Shown: positions 26,403 through 34,835 of the stretch, piece after piece
How the letters are laid out: the number at the start of each line of letters is the position of its first letter
How positions within the stretch are numbered: the first letter of the stretch is position 1
NCBI RefSeq assembly: GCF_032051575.1
Contig: NZ_DAMBYD010000002.1
Span: 62,001 to 126,000, forward strand
DNA length: 64,000 bases
Origin: Aminipila sp032051575
GTDB lineage: Bacteria; Bacillota; Clostridia; Peptostreptococcales; Anaerovoracaceae
Reading direction: 5' to 3'
Made by a program: the position numbers and the translations under genes
The notes under the pieces: model-generated
What the model was told of the DNA's origin: nothing
Databases searched by the model: none
The model's input: only the letters and a program-made list of their open reading frames with translations

Positions 26403-26568
26403 AATATAATAGGAAATATCGATGGATTTTCCTATTATATTAAAAAGGAAGTGCAGAGGGGCGGAAGCCTCTTTGCCCATAAAGGAGGGTGTTCAGCGAA
26501 TAAAATGAGTACCGAAGGGAACCAAGGGGTTCCCTAACGGAGTGGCGAAGCCACATTTTTAATATATA
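26402..26568. repeat. Noncoding repeat element, full-length copy
   Basis: A 167-bp noncoding block, more G-rich than its surroundings. It opens with a perfect 15-bp inverted repeat (26402-26416 and 26428-26442), then several small hairpins (GGGAACC/GGTTCCC; GTGGC/GCCAC), and ends TTTTTAATATATA. The ends are shared with the 44-bp copy at 19271-19314. It resembles a small nonautonomous element or dispersed intergenic repeat. No protein is encoded. Confidence 0.55.
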
Positions 26569-26580
26569 AGGGGAAAGTAA

Positions 26581-27876
26581 ATGAAGACTGTAAGAATTGT
26601 GTTGATGGTTTTAGTGGTGATGCTAAATCTTACATTTGTTGCAAATGCAGACACTGATGACGAAAAAAATAATAGCAGCATAAAGATTGACATAAACGGA
26701 AAGTTTGTAGAATTTAACGCTGAAACAGGAGCACCTTTTTTAGATGAAAATAAGAGAACTCAGGTGCCGCTCAGAGCTGCTATGGAGGCTTATGGGTGTG
26801 AAGTAAGCTGGGATGCAGAAAAATCTGTTGCTGTTATAGAAAAAAATGGCACTGAAGTCCAAGTGCCAGTGGGACAAAATTATATAAAAAAGGATGATTT
26901 TGAAATCTTTACCGATACAAAAGCATTGCTGAAAGACAATAGAGTATATTTGCCTATAAGGGCTGTGGTTGAAGCTTTTGGGGGAGACGTTCAATGGAAT
27001 CAGGTATCTGAGACAGTAATCATTACATCGTCTGATTCAGGTATAAATCAAGTATCCGTTCATTTTATTGATGTAGGACACGGAGATTCTGTATTGATAG
27101 ATGATGGAACGTATGAAGTACTAATTGATGGTGGCACAACCAGCAACGGAGCGCTGGTTTCAGATTATATAAGACCCTATGTGGATGGTAATCTGGATTT
27201 ACTGATTGCTACTCACGGACACCAGGATCATGTGGGCGGGCTGCCTAAAATATTTGAGGATTATCAAGTAGATCGGGTGATTGAGAGCGGAAGTTTTGTG
27301 GATACGCCGGAGTGGTATGCTTATAAGAAAGCTTTAGAAAACGAGCCCAACTGTATCACCAGTGAGGCTGTAGATGAAACCATACCTTTAGGAGAAGGTG
27401 TCTCTCTAAAAATCATTAAAGCCATGGCCTCAGGACAGCCTTTAGAAAATAACAATAGTGTAGTGGCATTGCTGACATATAATAATGTGTCAGCGCTGTT
27501 TACTGGTGACAGCCAGGCAGAGGAAGAATCCGAAATTGCACAAAAAGTTGCAAAGGTTGACGTCTTTAAGGGCGCTCATCATGGGTCATTTAACGCTAAT
27601 AGCAATGTGCTATTAAATGTTATAAAGCCGCAATATATAGTTATATCCGCGGGTAAAGGCGTGAATTATATGCATCCGTATGCTTCAGCCTTAAAAAGGA
27701 TGTTTTATTCTGGCGCAACTGTTTATGGGACGTTTATATCAGGAACTATTGTCATGAAAACGGATGGAACCTCATATAGTTTTGATACAGCGGCAAGTGG
27801 CGAGACGCTGACTCCAAAGACACTGATTCCATTGCAGATAACAGATGCAGGCAGTTATCAGAAAAATATTCGTTAG
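26581..27876 (+). CDS. Secreted ComEC-like metallo-beta-lactamase fold hydrolase with stalk domain
   Basis: A 431-residue exported protein. A signal peptide (about 1-24) precedes a copper amine oxidase N-terminal-like stalk domain (about 30-145), with two copies of the RVYLPIRAVVEAFGGDVQWN pattern. A ComEC/Rec2-type beta-lactamase fold domain follows (about 160-395) with FIDVGHGDSVLID, the metal motif THGHQDHVGG, and LFTGDS. ComEC-type domains are nucleases or phosphodiesterases. Here no membrane channel is attached, so it may degrade extracellular DNA or phosphodiesters. The substrate is inferred. Confidence 0.88.
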   Translation: MKTVRIVLMVLVVMLNLTFVANADTDDEKNNSSIKIDINGKFVEFNAETGAPFLDENKRTQVPLRAAMEAYGCEVSWDAEKSVAVIEKNGTEVQVPVGQNYIKKDDFEIFTDTKALLKDNRVYLPIRAVVEAFGGDVQWNQVSETVIITSSDSGINQVSVHFIDVGHGDSVLIDDGTYEVLIDGGTTSNGALVSDYIRPYVDGNLDLLIATHGHQDHVGGLPKIFEDYQVDRVIESGSFVDTPEWYAYKKALENEPNCITSEAVDETIPLGEGVSLKIIKAMASGQPLENNNSVVALLTYNNVSALFTGDSQAEEESEIAQKVAKVDVFKGAHHGSFNANSNVLLNVIKPQYIVISAGKGVNYMHPYASALKRMFYSGATVYGTFISGTIVMKTDGTSYSFDTAASGETLTPKTLIPLQITDAGSYQKNIR

Positions 27877-27952
27877 TAGATTCTAAATAGAATAATAACG
27901 ATGCGTTAGGCTATGCAAACTTTGAAATTAGTGGGTTTTAGCAAAAAAATAG

Positions 27953-27981
27953 TTGACATTAAATTGAAATTTATTTAAAAT
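27953..27981 (+). promoter_or_regulatory. Sigma-A promoter of the riboswitch-controlled CDF gene
   Basis: TTGACA (27953-27958) and TAAAAT (27976-27981) are separated by 17 nt. Transcription would start near 27988, just upstream of the riboswitch aptamer. Confidence 0.8.
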
Positions 27982-27989
27982 GTAAGATA

Positions 27990-28070
27990 AAATCAGGCAA
28001 TGGATTTGATACAATAAATACATTGCTGGGCCATCAAATTGGCAACAGGAATAAAAAGACCTGTGGGACT
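27990..28070 (+). ncRNA. NiCo (czcD) riboswitch aptamer
   Basis: The leader contains the conserved pieces of the NiCo riboswitch in order: AGGCAATG, CATTGCTGGGCC, GGCAACAG and CCTGTGGGAC. They form P2 (27997-28002 with 28021-28026), P3 (28030-28033 with 28040-28043) and P4 (28045-28049 with 28060-28064) of a four-way junction. P1 is weak here. The class binds Ni(II) and Co(II) and commonly controls CDF exporters, as in this case. The 3' strand of P4 is also the 5' strand of the following terminator, so metal binding should switch the gene on. The assignment rests on my memory of the consensus. Confidence 0.82.
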
Positions 28071-28100
28071 ATACTATTATAGTGCTACAGGTCTTTATTT
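28055..28100 (+). terminator. Riboswitch-controlled terminator
   Basis: AAAGACCTGT (28055-28064) pairs exactly with ACAGGTCTTT (28087-28096), and ACTATA (28068-28073) with TATAGT (28078-28083); a T-rich tail follows. The 5' arm overlaps aptamer helix P4, so aptamer and terminator are mutually exclusive. Confidence 0.85.
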
Positions 28101-28121
28101 ATATAAAAGAGAGGGTTAAAG

Positions 28122-29003
28122 ATGAATAAAATAAATAGAAAATCAAAAGTCGCGCTTTTATCGGTTATGTCTAATACCATGCTTATTATATTAAAAGTAG
28201 TAGCTGGCTTGTTGAGCGGTTCAGTCAGTATTATTTCGGAAGCTATTCATTCTTCAATGGATTTGGTTGCTTCTATTATTGCATTATTTTCAGTTACTGT
28301 ATCCTCAAAACCGGCTGACAGACAGCATCCCTATGGGCACGGCAAAATTGAAAATATCTCAGGTGTTATAGAGGGATTATTAATTTTTATAGCGGCATTT
28401 TTAATCATTAAAGAATCCATTAATAAAATTCTTAATCCATCTGAGATATCAGGAGTATCCATCGGTATTGTTGTTATGGGTATTGCTGCTATTTCCAATT
28501 TGTTTGTATCAAGAGAACTCTATAAAGTCGCAAAGCAGGAAGATTCAATAGCCCTTGAAGCGGATGCTCTTCATCTGAAAACTGATGTTTATACCTCTTT
28601 AGGCGTTGCCATAGGGTTACTTCTTATAAAAGTAACGGGTATTGCCATTTTGGACCCTCTGGTAGCTATGCTTGTAGCGCTGCTTATTATAAAAGAGGCA
28701 TGGGTACTCTGTTCGGATGCCTTTGGACCATTGCTGGATACTTGTCTTCCGGAAGAAGATGAAAAGCAGATACAAGAAATTATAAATAATTTTGATAATG
28801 TCACTGGGTGCCATAGTCTAAGAACAAGAAAATCTGGACATTATAAATACATTGATATGCACTTAGTAGTTAAAGGAGAAATATCTGTTGCAGCAGCCCA
28901 TGGGATTTGTGATGAAATAGAAAAATCAATTGAAGAAAAGATTGTAAATAGTTCTATAAACATTCATGTTGAGCCTGAGGAACTACCAATAGAAGAGAAA
29001 TAA
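28122..29003 (+). CDS. Cation diffusion facilitator exporter, probably Ni/Co
   Basis: A 293-residue CDF protein: six membrane helices in the first 205 residues, with the first metal site in SEAIHSSMDLVASI and the second in LEADALHLKTDVYTS (HxxxD pattern), then a C-terminal cytoplasmic domain with conserved His (CHSLRTRKSGHYKYIDMHL). It moves divalent metal out of the cytoplasm in exchange for protons. The NiCo riboswitch upstream implies that nickel and/or cobalt are the substrates. The start has a GAGGG site. Confidence 0.9.
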   Translation: MNKINRKSKVALLSVMSNTMLIILKVVAGLLSGSVSIISEAIHSSMDLVASIIALFSVTVSSKPADRQHPYGHGKIENISGVIEGLLIFIAAFLIIKESINKILNPSEISGVSIGIVVMGIAAISNLFVSRELYKVAKQEDSIALEADALHLKTDVYTSLGVAIGLLLIKVTGIAILDPLVAMLVALLIIKEAWVLCSDAFGPLLDTCLPEEDEKQIQEIINNFDNVTGCHSLRTRKSGHYKYIDMHLVVKGEISVAAAHGICDEIEKSIEEKIVNSSINIHVEPEELPIEEK

Positions 29004-29032
29004 AAAAATATTTAAATATTTTTTATTTGATG

Positions 29033-29078
29033 AGCTTATTTAGATGTCTCAGAGTAGCATACTAGATAAGCTTTTTTA
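29033..29078 (+). terminator. Terminator after the CDF gene
   Basis: AGCTTAT (29033-29039) pairs with ATAAGCT (29066-29072), extended by TAG/CTA, and is followed by T-rich sequence. Confidence 0.65.
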
Positions 29079-29195
29079 TTTGTAAGCTTTACCTATAAGC
29101 CTGAATATTTTAGGGCTACTTACCCAAAATAGATTTAAGTATGATTTTTTATACAAAAATTGTTTAAAAGCTATAAAACAATAAGGAGAATTCAG

Positions 29196-29267
29196 GTGGA
29201 TAAATTAAAGAAACTTGACATGAAACATATACTTCATGAAGGATTTAATATCGGAATACAAGGGTGA
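29196..29267 (+). CDS. Possible 23-residue leader peptide
   Basis: A 24-codon frame with a GTG start, an AAGGAG site 8 nt upstream and a TGA stop, ending 7 nt before the next gene. The peptide (MDKLKKLDMKHIL, then HEGFNIGIQG) is amphipathic. It may be a coupled small protein, a leader, or the start of a gene whose remainder was lost. I recognise no family. Confidence 0.35.
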   Translation: MDKLKKLDMKHILHEGFNIGIQG

Positions 29268-29274
29268 TTTGTGA

Positions 29275-29682
29275 ATGAAAGAGTTAGCAGGATCTATGGG
29301 CTGGATTGCAGTTTGGGGGTTTTGTTTTGAGGTTTTAAGTTACTTTATTAAACTTATAAATAAAAAATATATCTGCAAATTGCCGAAAGAAAAAAGCAAA
29401 AGCCTAAATTTATACCATTTTGCTATGAAACTGATAATTAAATACCATAAACCCGTAGGGATAATAACTGTAATTGCCGCCATAATCCATATGATATTAA
29501 TGTTTGGTTTTTTTGAATTGAGCCTTTCTGGAATTATTGCTGTTGGTTTAATGCTGTGTGTACTGATTACTGGTTTATATGGTGCTTTCATCAATAAAAA
29601 CAGAAAGGGAAAATGGCTTAAATTTCACAGAGCCCTTTCTATTGCTTTAATTATTGTTATCATGATTCATGTCGCTGGTTGA
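29275..29682 (+). CDS. Four-helix membrane protein with conserved His, possible b-type cytochrome
   Basis: A 135-residue integral membrane protein with about four hydrophobic segments. His residues occur in or near helix ends (LYHFAMKLIIKYHKP, AAIIHMILM, WLKFHRALSI, IMIHVAG), a pattern seen in small diheme membrane cytochromes. This is a resemblance, not a firm family match. It starts 7 nt after a small upstream frame. A role in electron transfer is inference. Confidence 0.5.
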   Translation: MKELAGSMGWIAVWGFCFEVLSYFIKLINKKYICKLPKEKSKSLNLYHFAMKLIIKYHKPVGIITVIAAIIHMILMFGFFELSLSGIIAVGLMLCVLITGLYGAFINKNRKGKWLKFHRALSIALIIVIMIHVAG

Positions 29683-29804
29683 TGTTTTGGCTAAACATCT
29701 GGTTTCCTGTTACACTTCCAAGTAGTTTTCATATTATGATATAAATATGAATGGCTGAAGAGTATTAAGAAATTGAAAAATAATTGTTAATTATAAAATA
29801 AAAG

Positions 29805-29837
29805 CACCCCAAGGTGCATAAAATCTACCTGGGGGTG
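29805..29837 (+). promoter_or_regulatory. Hairpin enclosing the GH18 ribosome binding site
   Basis: An 11-nt arm (29805-29815) pairs with 29827-29837 with one mismatch and is followed by TTTTTATATGG. The 3' arm contains GGGGGTG, the only ribosome binding site for the ATG at 29845. It could act as a terminator or mask the ribosome site. Confidence 0.55.
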
Positions 29838-29844
29838 TTTTTAT

Positions 29845-30858
29845 ATGGATGAAATAATTGTAAATGGATATGTGTATCCAAGTGTTCAGCCAGAAGTATT
29901 ACAATCATGGCTGGCAGATTTGTCATTAATAGCTACATTTAGTTATGGTATGACACCAGAGGGATATGTAATACCTCTAAATGATGAAAAATTAATTGAA
30001 GCTGCAAACAATGCAGGGGTAGGTTCTATGATGGTCCTTACACCTATGAATGAAATGGGGCAGTTTTCTGAATATCTGGTAAGCGATGTGGTCGAGAATC
30101 CAGAGGCAGTGGACCGGCTATTAAATGAAATACTATATGTGATGAGAACAAAAAATCTTTTTGGAGTTGATTTCGATTTTGAGTTTGTGCCAGCAAAAAA
30201 TAGAGACCAATATACAGAGCTAGTCGGAAAAGCTGCAGAACGGTTCAATCCTGAAGGATATTTGGTTACAGTTGCTCTTGCACCTAAGACTTCAGCGAAT
30301 CAGCCGGGATTATTGTATCAGGGTCATGATTATGCTGGTATGGGGCAGGCGGCTAATTTTGCCCTATTGATGACTTATGAATGGGGTTATACATATGGTC
30401 CACCTATGGCAGTGGCTCCAATAAATAAAGTGAGAGAGGTTATAGCGTATGGCGTTAGCGAAATACCTCCAGAAAAGATACTGATGGGGATTCCAAATTA
30501 CGGCTATGATTGGAAACTTCCTTATGTGCAGAAAGAATCAAGAGCAGAGAAAATTTCTAATGAGGAAGCAGTGGCTCGGGCTGCACAATATGGTGCGGAA
30601 ATTCAATTTGATGAAGTAGCTCAAAGCCCACACTATAATTATTGGAAACAAGTAACTACGCCAAAAGAAGATGGAACAGAAGAAATTTCATATGAACAAC
30701 ATGAAGTATGGTTTGAAGATGCAAGAAGTTATAAGGCCAAAATGGATGTAGTGAAGGAATATGGCCTAGCGGGTATTAGCATATGGAACATTATGGATTA
30801 TGATCCGAATTTAGTAGGAGAAATAACCAAGGCTTTTTCAGTAGCAAAAGTGTTTTGA
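29845..30858 (+). CDS. Glycoside hydrolase family 18 protein, YaaH/SleL-like
   Basis: A 337-residue GH18 TIM barrel. The active-site motif is FGVDFDFEF (about 97-105), with the catalytic Glu last in DxDxE, followed by VALAPKTSANQPGLLYQGHDY and WGYTYGPPMAVAPI, typical of the spore cortex N-acetylglucosaminidase SleL/YaaH group. The usual N-terminal LysM repeats are absent and there is no signal peptide, consistent with a spore-retained enzyme but not proof. It probably cleaves cortex fragments during germination. Confidence 0.85.
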   Translation: MDEIIVNGYVYPSVQPEVLQSWLADLSLIATFSYGMTPEGYVIPLNDEKLIEAANNAGVGSMMVLTPMNEMGQFSEYLVSDVVENPEAVDRLLNEILYVMRTKNLFGVDFDFEFVPAKNRDQYTELVGKAAERFNPEGYLVTVALAPKTSANQPGLLYQGHDYAGMGQAANFALLMTYEWGYTYGPPMAVAPINKVREVIAYGVSEIPPEKILMGIPNYGYDWKLPYVQKESRAEKISNEEAVARAAQYGAEIQFDEVAQSPHYNYWKQVTTPKEDGTEEISYEQHEVWFEDARSYKAKMDVVKEYGLAGISIWNIMDYDPNLVGEITKAFSVAKVF

Positions 30859-30914
30859 TACAATTTTTTTTGGAGTTTATCAAACAAGTAATTATAAACA
30901 AATATTAATATAAT

Positions 30915-30956
30915 CAGGACTACCAGGTAAAAATATACCAGATAGTCCTGTTGACT
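30915..30956 (+). terminator. Terminator after the GH18 gene
   Basis: CAGGACTA (30915-30922) pairs with TAGTCCTG (30943-30950) with an inner GGTA/TACC stem, followed by a T-rich run. Confidence 0.7.
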
Positions 30957-30979
30957 TTTTTGCAAATGTTGATTATAGT
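30951..30979 (+). promoter_or_regulatory. Sigma-A promoter of the carboxyltransferase gene
   Basis: TTGACT (30951-30956) and TATAGT (30974-30979) are 17 nt apart. A second TATAAT lies 5 nt further on. Confidence 0.5.
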
Positions 30980-31093
30980 ATAATGTGAAATAGTTTGAAA
31001 TTAAAAATATTTGCATTTAAAAATATTAGTAAACTTGAATATAAAATATTACATGGCTAATTGAAAAAGGAAAACATATTGGGAGGAATATAC

Positions 31094-32491
31094 ATGGCAA
31101 AGGTCAAAATAACCGAAACAGTTCTCAGGGATGGGCAGCAATCACTGATGGCAACCAGAATGAAAACTGATGAAATGATACCTATATTAGAAGTGATGGA
31201 TTCTATCGGGTATAATGCAATAGAAATGTGGGGAGGAGCTACCTATGATGCCTGTCTCAGATTTCTGGATGAAGATCCATGGGAAAGGCTTAGAAAAATA
31301 AGAAAAAGGGTAAAAAATACTGAGCTTCAAATGCTGTTAAGAGGACAAAATCTACTGGGATATAGGCATTATGCAGATGATCTGGTGGATGAGTTCGTGG
31401 ACAAGGCTATTAGTAATGGTATAGACATCATAAGAGTATTTGACGCTTTAAATGATACAAGAAATTTGCAGAGATCGATTGAAGCATGCAATAAGTTTGG
31501 TGGACATGCACAAGGGGCCATATCTTATACAAAAAGCCCAGCACATAGTAATGAAGTTTTTATTAATCTGGCAAAAGAAATTGAACAAATGGGAGCGGCT
31601 TCTATTTGTATAAAAGATATGGCGGGACTGCTTGATCCGTATAATGCATATGAATTGATTACGCAGATTAAAAAAGTTATTTCAGTTCCTTTAGAACTTC
31701 ACACACATTCAACAAGTGGTTTAGGCAGTATGACTTATATGAAAGCTGTAGAAGCAGGTGTGGATATTATAGATACAGCTATATCACCATTTGCAGAAGG
31801 AACTTCACAGCCATCTACGGAATCCATGGTAGTGGCTTTTAAAGGAACTCAATACGACTCTGGTTTGGATTTAGCTCAATTAAATAAAATTGCAGAACAT
31901 TTTAAACCTATACGAGAAAAATATATTGCAGAAGGTCTTATTGATACTAAACTAATGGGGGTTGATGTCAATACCTTAGTATATCAGGTACCAGGGGGTA
32001 TGCTTTCCAATCTGTTGTCTCAATTGAAACAGTCCAATGAGGAAGAAAGATTTGATGAAGTGCTTAAGGAAGTTCCAAGAGTCAGAGCAGATTTGGGTTT
32101 TCCACCGTTGGTTACCCCTACAAGCCAGATTATAGGGACACAGGCAGTGCTAAATGTTCTAACTGGGGAACGCTACAAAATGGTCCCCAATGAAGTTAAA
32201 ATGATTGTTAAGGGGATGTATGGGAAAACTACTGTCCCAATTAGTGAAGAAGTAAAAACAAAAATTATAGGTAGTGAAGAACAGATTACTTGCAGACCTG
32301 CAGATTTAATTGAACCAGAATTACATGCTGTAAAAAGCGAATGTGCAAGGTATCTGGAGCAAGAGGAAGATGTTCTGACTCAGGCTATGTTTCCAAAGAA
32401 TGCAGAAGAGTTCTTCCAAAAAAGAGCAGGAAGAATATATGGCATGGATTGGAATCTTGTTGACGAGGAAGCTATGGCATATCCGGTATAA
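31094..32491 (+). CDS. Oxaloacetate decarboxylase alpha / carboxyltransferase 5S-type subunit
   Basis: A 465-residue HMGL-like barrel protein. ITETVLRDGQQSLMATRM (metal site and catalytic region), the biotin-reactive Lys in ASICIKDMAGLL and the metal His pair in ELHTHSTSGLG are present. It transfers CO2 between biotin and an oxo-acid. The C-terminal biotinyl domain of full-length OadA or PycB is missing, so it needs a separate biotin carrier, none of which is nearby. ATG 31094 has a GGGAGG site; an earlier in-frame ATG lacks one. Confidence 0.85.
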   Translation: MAKVKITETVLRDGQQSLMATRMKTDEMIPILEVMDSIGYNAIEMWGGATYDACLRFLDEDPWERLRKIRKRVKNTELQMLLRGQNLLGYRHYADDLVDEFVDKAISNGIDIIRVFDALNDTRNLQRSIEACNKFGGHAQGAISYTKSPAHSNEVFINLAKEIEQMGAASICIKDMAGLLDPYNAYELITQIKKVISVPLELHTHSTSGLGSMTYMKAVEAGVDIIDTAISPFAEGTSQPSTESMVVAFKGTQYDSGLDLAQLNKIAEHFKPIREKYIAEGLIDTKLMGVDVNTLVYQVPGGMLSNLLSQLKQSNEEERFDEVLKEVPRVRADLGFPPLVTPTSQIIGTQAVLNVLTGERYKMVPNEVKMIVKGMYGKTTVPISEEVKTKIIGSEEQITCRPADLIEPELHAVKSECARYLEQEEDVLTQAMFPKNAEEFFQKRAGRIYGMDWNLVDEEAMAYPV

Positions 32492-32504
32492 TTACAGGAA
32501 AAAT

Positions 32505-32540
32505 CAGACCGTTGGAATTTATAATAAATTCGGCGGTCTG
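32505..32540 (+). terminator. Hairpin after the carboxyltransferase gene
   Basis: CAGACCG (32505-32511) pairs with CGGTCTG (32534-32540). The following T-run is poor, so termination may be inefficient. Confidence 0.5.
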
Positions 32541-32569
32541 TTCACATTTTAGGCTGATTATGGTATACT
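32541..32569 (+). promoter_or_regulatory. Promoter of topB, probably giving a leaderless transcript
   Basis: TTCACA (32541-32546) and TATACT (32564-32569) are exactly 17 nt apart, with a TGG extension before the -10 box. Only 7 nt separate the -10 box from the ATG at 32577, and no ribosome binding site is present. Confidence 0.6.
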
Positions 32570-32576
32570 TAAAATT

Positions 32577-34733
32577 ATGAAATTAGTAATAGCAGAGAAA
32601 CCAAGTGTTGCTGCAGAAATTGCAAAGGTAATGGGTGCAGACAAACGAGGAAATGGATTTTTTAAAGGAAATGAATATGTGGTGTCTTGGTGTGTAGGTC
32701 ATTTGATCGAAACAGTAATGCCAGAAGCTTATGATGAAAAATATCAAAAGTGGCGTATTATGGATCTTCCAATCCTACCACAACAATGGCAATATCAAGT
32801 GTCTGCAGGAGTGCAGGCACAATTTGACGTAGTGAAAACTCTCATGGAGAGTGACGATATTGATGAAATCATTTGTGCAACCGATGCTGGACGTGAAGGT
32901 GAACTAATATTTAGGCTTGTATATAATCAAGTAGGTTGTTCAAAAAATTTTAAAAGACTTTGGATCAGTTCTATGGAGACGAAAGCTATAAAAGAAGGTT
33001 TTGCGAAATTAAAGGAAGGAACTGAATACGACAGACTATATCAGGCTGCACTTTCAAGACTGCAGGCTGACTGGCTGGTAGGTATAAATTTTTCCAGGTT
33101 GTTCGCTTGTATGTCAAATTCTCAGATTAACATTGGACGTGTACAGACTCCTACCGTTAACCTAATTGTAGAACGGCAGAGAACGATAGATTGTTTTGAC
33201 TCAAAACCATTTTATATTCTTACTGCAGCCTGCAGCCATGAGGGTACAAATTTTAATGCTGCAAAAAGAGTAGAAAACCAGGAGGAAAGCAACCGAATTG
33301 TAGAAAAGTGTAAGGGAAAAGAAGCTATAGTGGCCTCAATGACTCAGGCCCCAGTAAAAGAAAATCCATCGGCATTATATGATTTAACAACATTACAAAG
33401 AGAAGCCAATAAAATGTTAGGATTATCGGCACAACAAACCTTAGATGCTACTCAGAATTTATATGAAAAGAAACTTGTCACCTACCCTAGAACGGACAGC
33501 AGGTATTTGACAGCAGATATGAAAGACAGTGCCATGCAGATTCTGGACAGTATTTTGAAAGCACCGTATATAGATGCCAAAACGATTGAGGTTTATAATC
33601 TACAAAACACCAATGTGGACAGACTTATAAACGATAAGAAGGTCACAGACCACCATGCAATTGTCCCCACAATAGAAGCCTATAAAGCCTCAAGTAAATT
33701 GCCTAAGAATGAGTTCAATGTATTGCTTTTAATTGTATATAAATTGTTGACTGCGGCTTATCTGCCACATGAGTATATAAAGACAGAATTATTTTTGGAT
33801 ATTGAAGGAGAGGAATTTAAAGCCACAGGTAGGCAGATTACAGAAAATGGTTTTAAAGAAATAGCTTCACATTTGACTGAACTACTTAAACTCTATCAAA
33901 AGACTGAAGCGGAGGGAAAGAGTAAAGGTAAAAAACCGAAGAAGAAACAGACAGAAGAGAAAGAAGAAGAAATTATTCCTGCATTAACTGAAGGGCAGAC
34001 AATTGCTGATGTGGATATTACTTCAAAAGAAAAGAGCACGCAGCCGCCAAAACCTTATACCGAGGATACATTGCTTTCAGCTATGGAAAATGCTATGAAA
34101 ACCCTTGAGGATGAGGAATTAAAAAAAGAGGTAGCAGGAGCTGGTTTGGGCACCCCAGCTACAAGGGCGGGAATCATAGAACGAATTATAAAAACAGGAT
34201 TTGTGGAAAGAAAAGGAAAAAATCTTCTTCCAACAGAGAAGGCTTATGAAGTAGTTGATACAGTGCCGGACAAGGTTAAAAGTGCTATTCTCACCGCAGA
34301 ATGGGAACAGAAGCTGGAACAGATATATAAGGGGGAAACTACTAGCAACGATTTCATAGAAGGTATAAAAGCTTTTGTTAGTGAAATGGTTGAGAGTTAT
34401 ACGGAAGACTGTACTTATGATGAAAGGGGAAAAGAGATTGTTGGAAAGTGCCCTCGATGTGGGAAAAATGTTTATGAAGGCAAAAAGAATTACTACTGCG
34501 AAGGTGGTATGGAGTGTGGGTTTACTATTTGGAAAGAAGACAAATTCTTTTTAAGTAAGAAAAAACCACTGACAAAGCCTATGGTCAAGGCATTTTTGGA
34601 AAAGGGCAGGATAAAGGCAGTTAATCTATACTCTGAAAAAAAAGATACAACTTATTCAGCCTATATTTTTATGGAGGATACTGGGCAGTATGTAAACTTT
34701 AAACTGTACTTCCCTAAGAATATAAATTTCTAA
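32577..34733 (+). CDS. topB: DNA topoisomerase III
   Basis: A 718-residue type IA topoisomerase. The Toprim start KLVIAEKPSVAAEIAKVMGA, the acidic DAGREGELIFR motif (about 104-114) and the active-site Tyr in LVTYPRTDSRYL (about 303) are visible. A Lys-rich linker lies near 445-465, and a C-terminal zinc-ribbon-like segment (CPRCGKNVYEG, CEGGMECGFTIW) follows at about 625-650. It unlinks single-stranded DNA at replication and recombination intermediates. The start codon has no ribosome site; see the promoter. Confidence 0.95.
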   Translation: MKLVIAEKPSVAAEIAKVMGADKRGNGFFKGNEYVVSWCVGHLIETVMPEAYDEKYQKWRIMDLPILPQQWQYQVSAGVQAQFDVVKTLMESDDIDEIICATDAGREGELIFRLVYNQVGCSKNFKRLWISSMETKAIKEGFAKLKEGTEYDRLYQAALSRLQADWLVGINFSRLFACMSNSQINIGRVQTPTVNLIVERQRTIDCFDSKPFYILTAACSHEGTNFNAAKRVENQEESNRIVEKCKGKEAIVASMTQAPVKENPSALYDLTTLQREANKMLGLSAQQTLDATQNLYEKKLVTYPRTDSRYLTADMKDSAMQILDSILKAPYIDAKTIEVYNLQNTNVDRLINDKKVTDHHAIVPTIEAYKASSKLPKNEFNVLLLIVYKLLTAAYLPHEYIKTELFLDIEGEEFKATGRQITENGFKEIASHLTELLKLYQKTEAEGKSKGKKPKKKQTEEKEEEIIPALTEGQTIADVDITSKEKSTQPPKPYTEDTLLSAMENAMKTLEDEELKKEVAGAGLGTPATRAGIIERIIKTGFVERKGKNLLPTEKAYEVVDTVPDKVKSAILTAEWEQKLEQIYKGETTSNDFIEGIKAFVSEMVESYTEDCTYDERGKEIVGKCPRCGKNVYEGKKNYYCEGGMECGFTIWKEDKFFLSKKKPLTKPMVKAFLEKGRIKAVNLYSEKKDTTYSAYIFMEDTGQYVNFKLYFPKNINF

Positions 34734-34736
34734 ATA

Positions 34737-34778
34737 AAAAAAGAGACAGAAGGAAGATAACCTAACTGTCTCTTTTTT
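34737..34778. terminator. Bidirectional terminator between topB and nhaC
   Basis: A 13-nt arm rich in A (34737-34749) pairs with CTGTCTCTTTTTT (34766-34778). It can serve topB and the convergent NhaC gene. Confidence 0.85.
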
Positions 34779-34835
34779 GTCCGGAATGCAGTATAATCTG
34801 TAATAATTAATTTACATTAAGTCCTACTTATCAGT

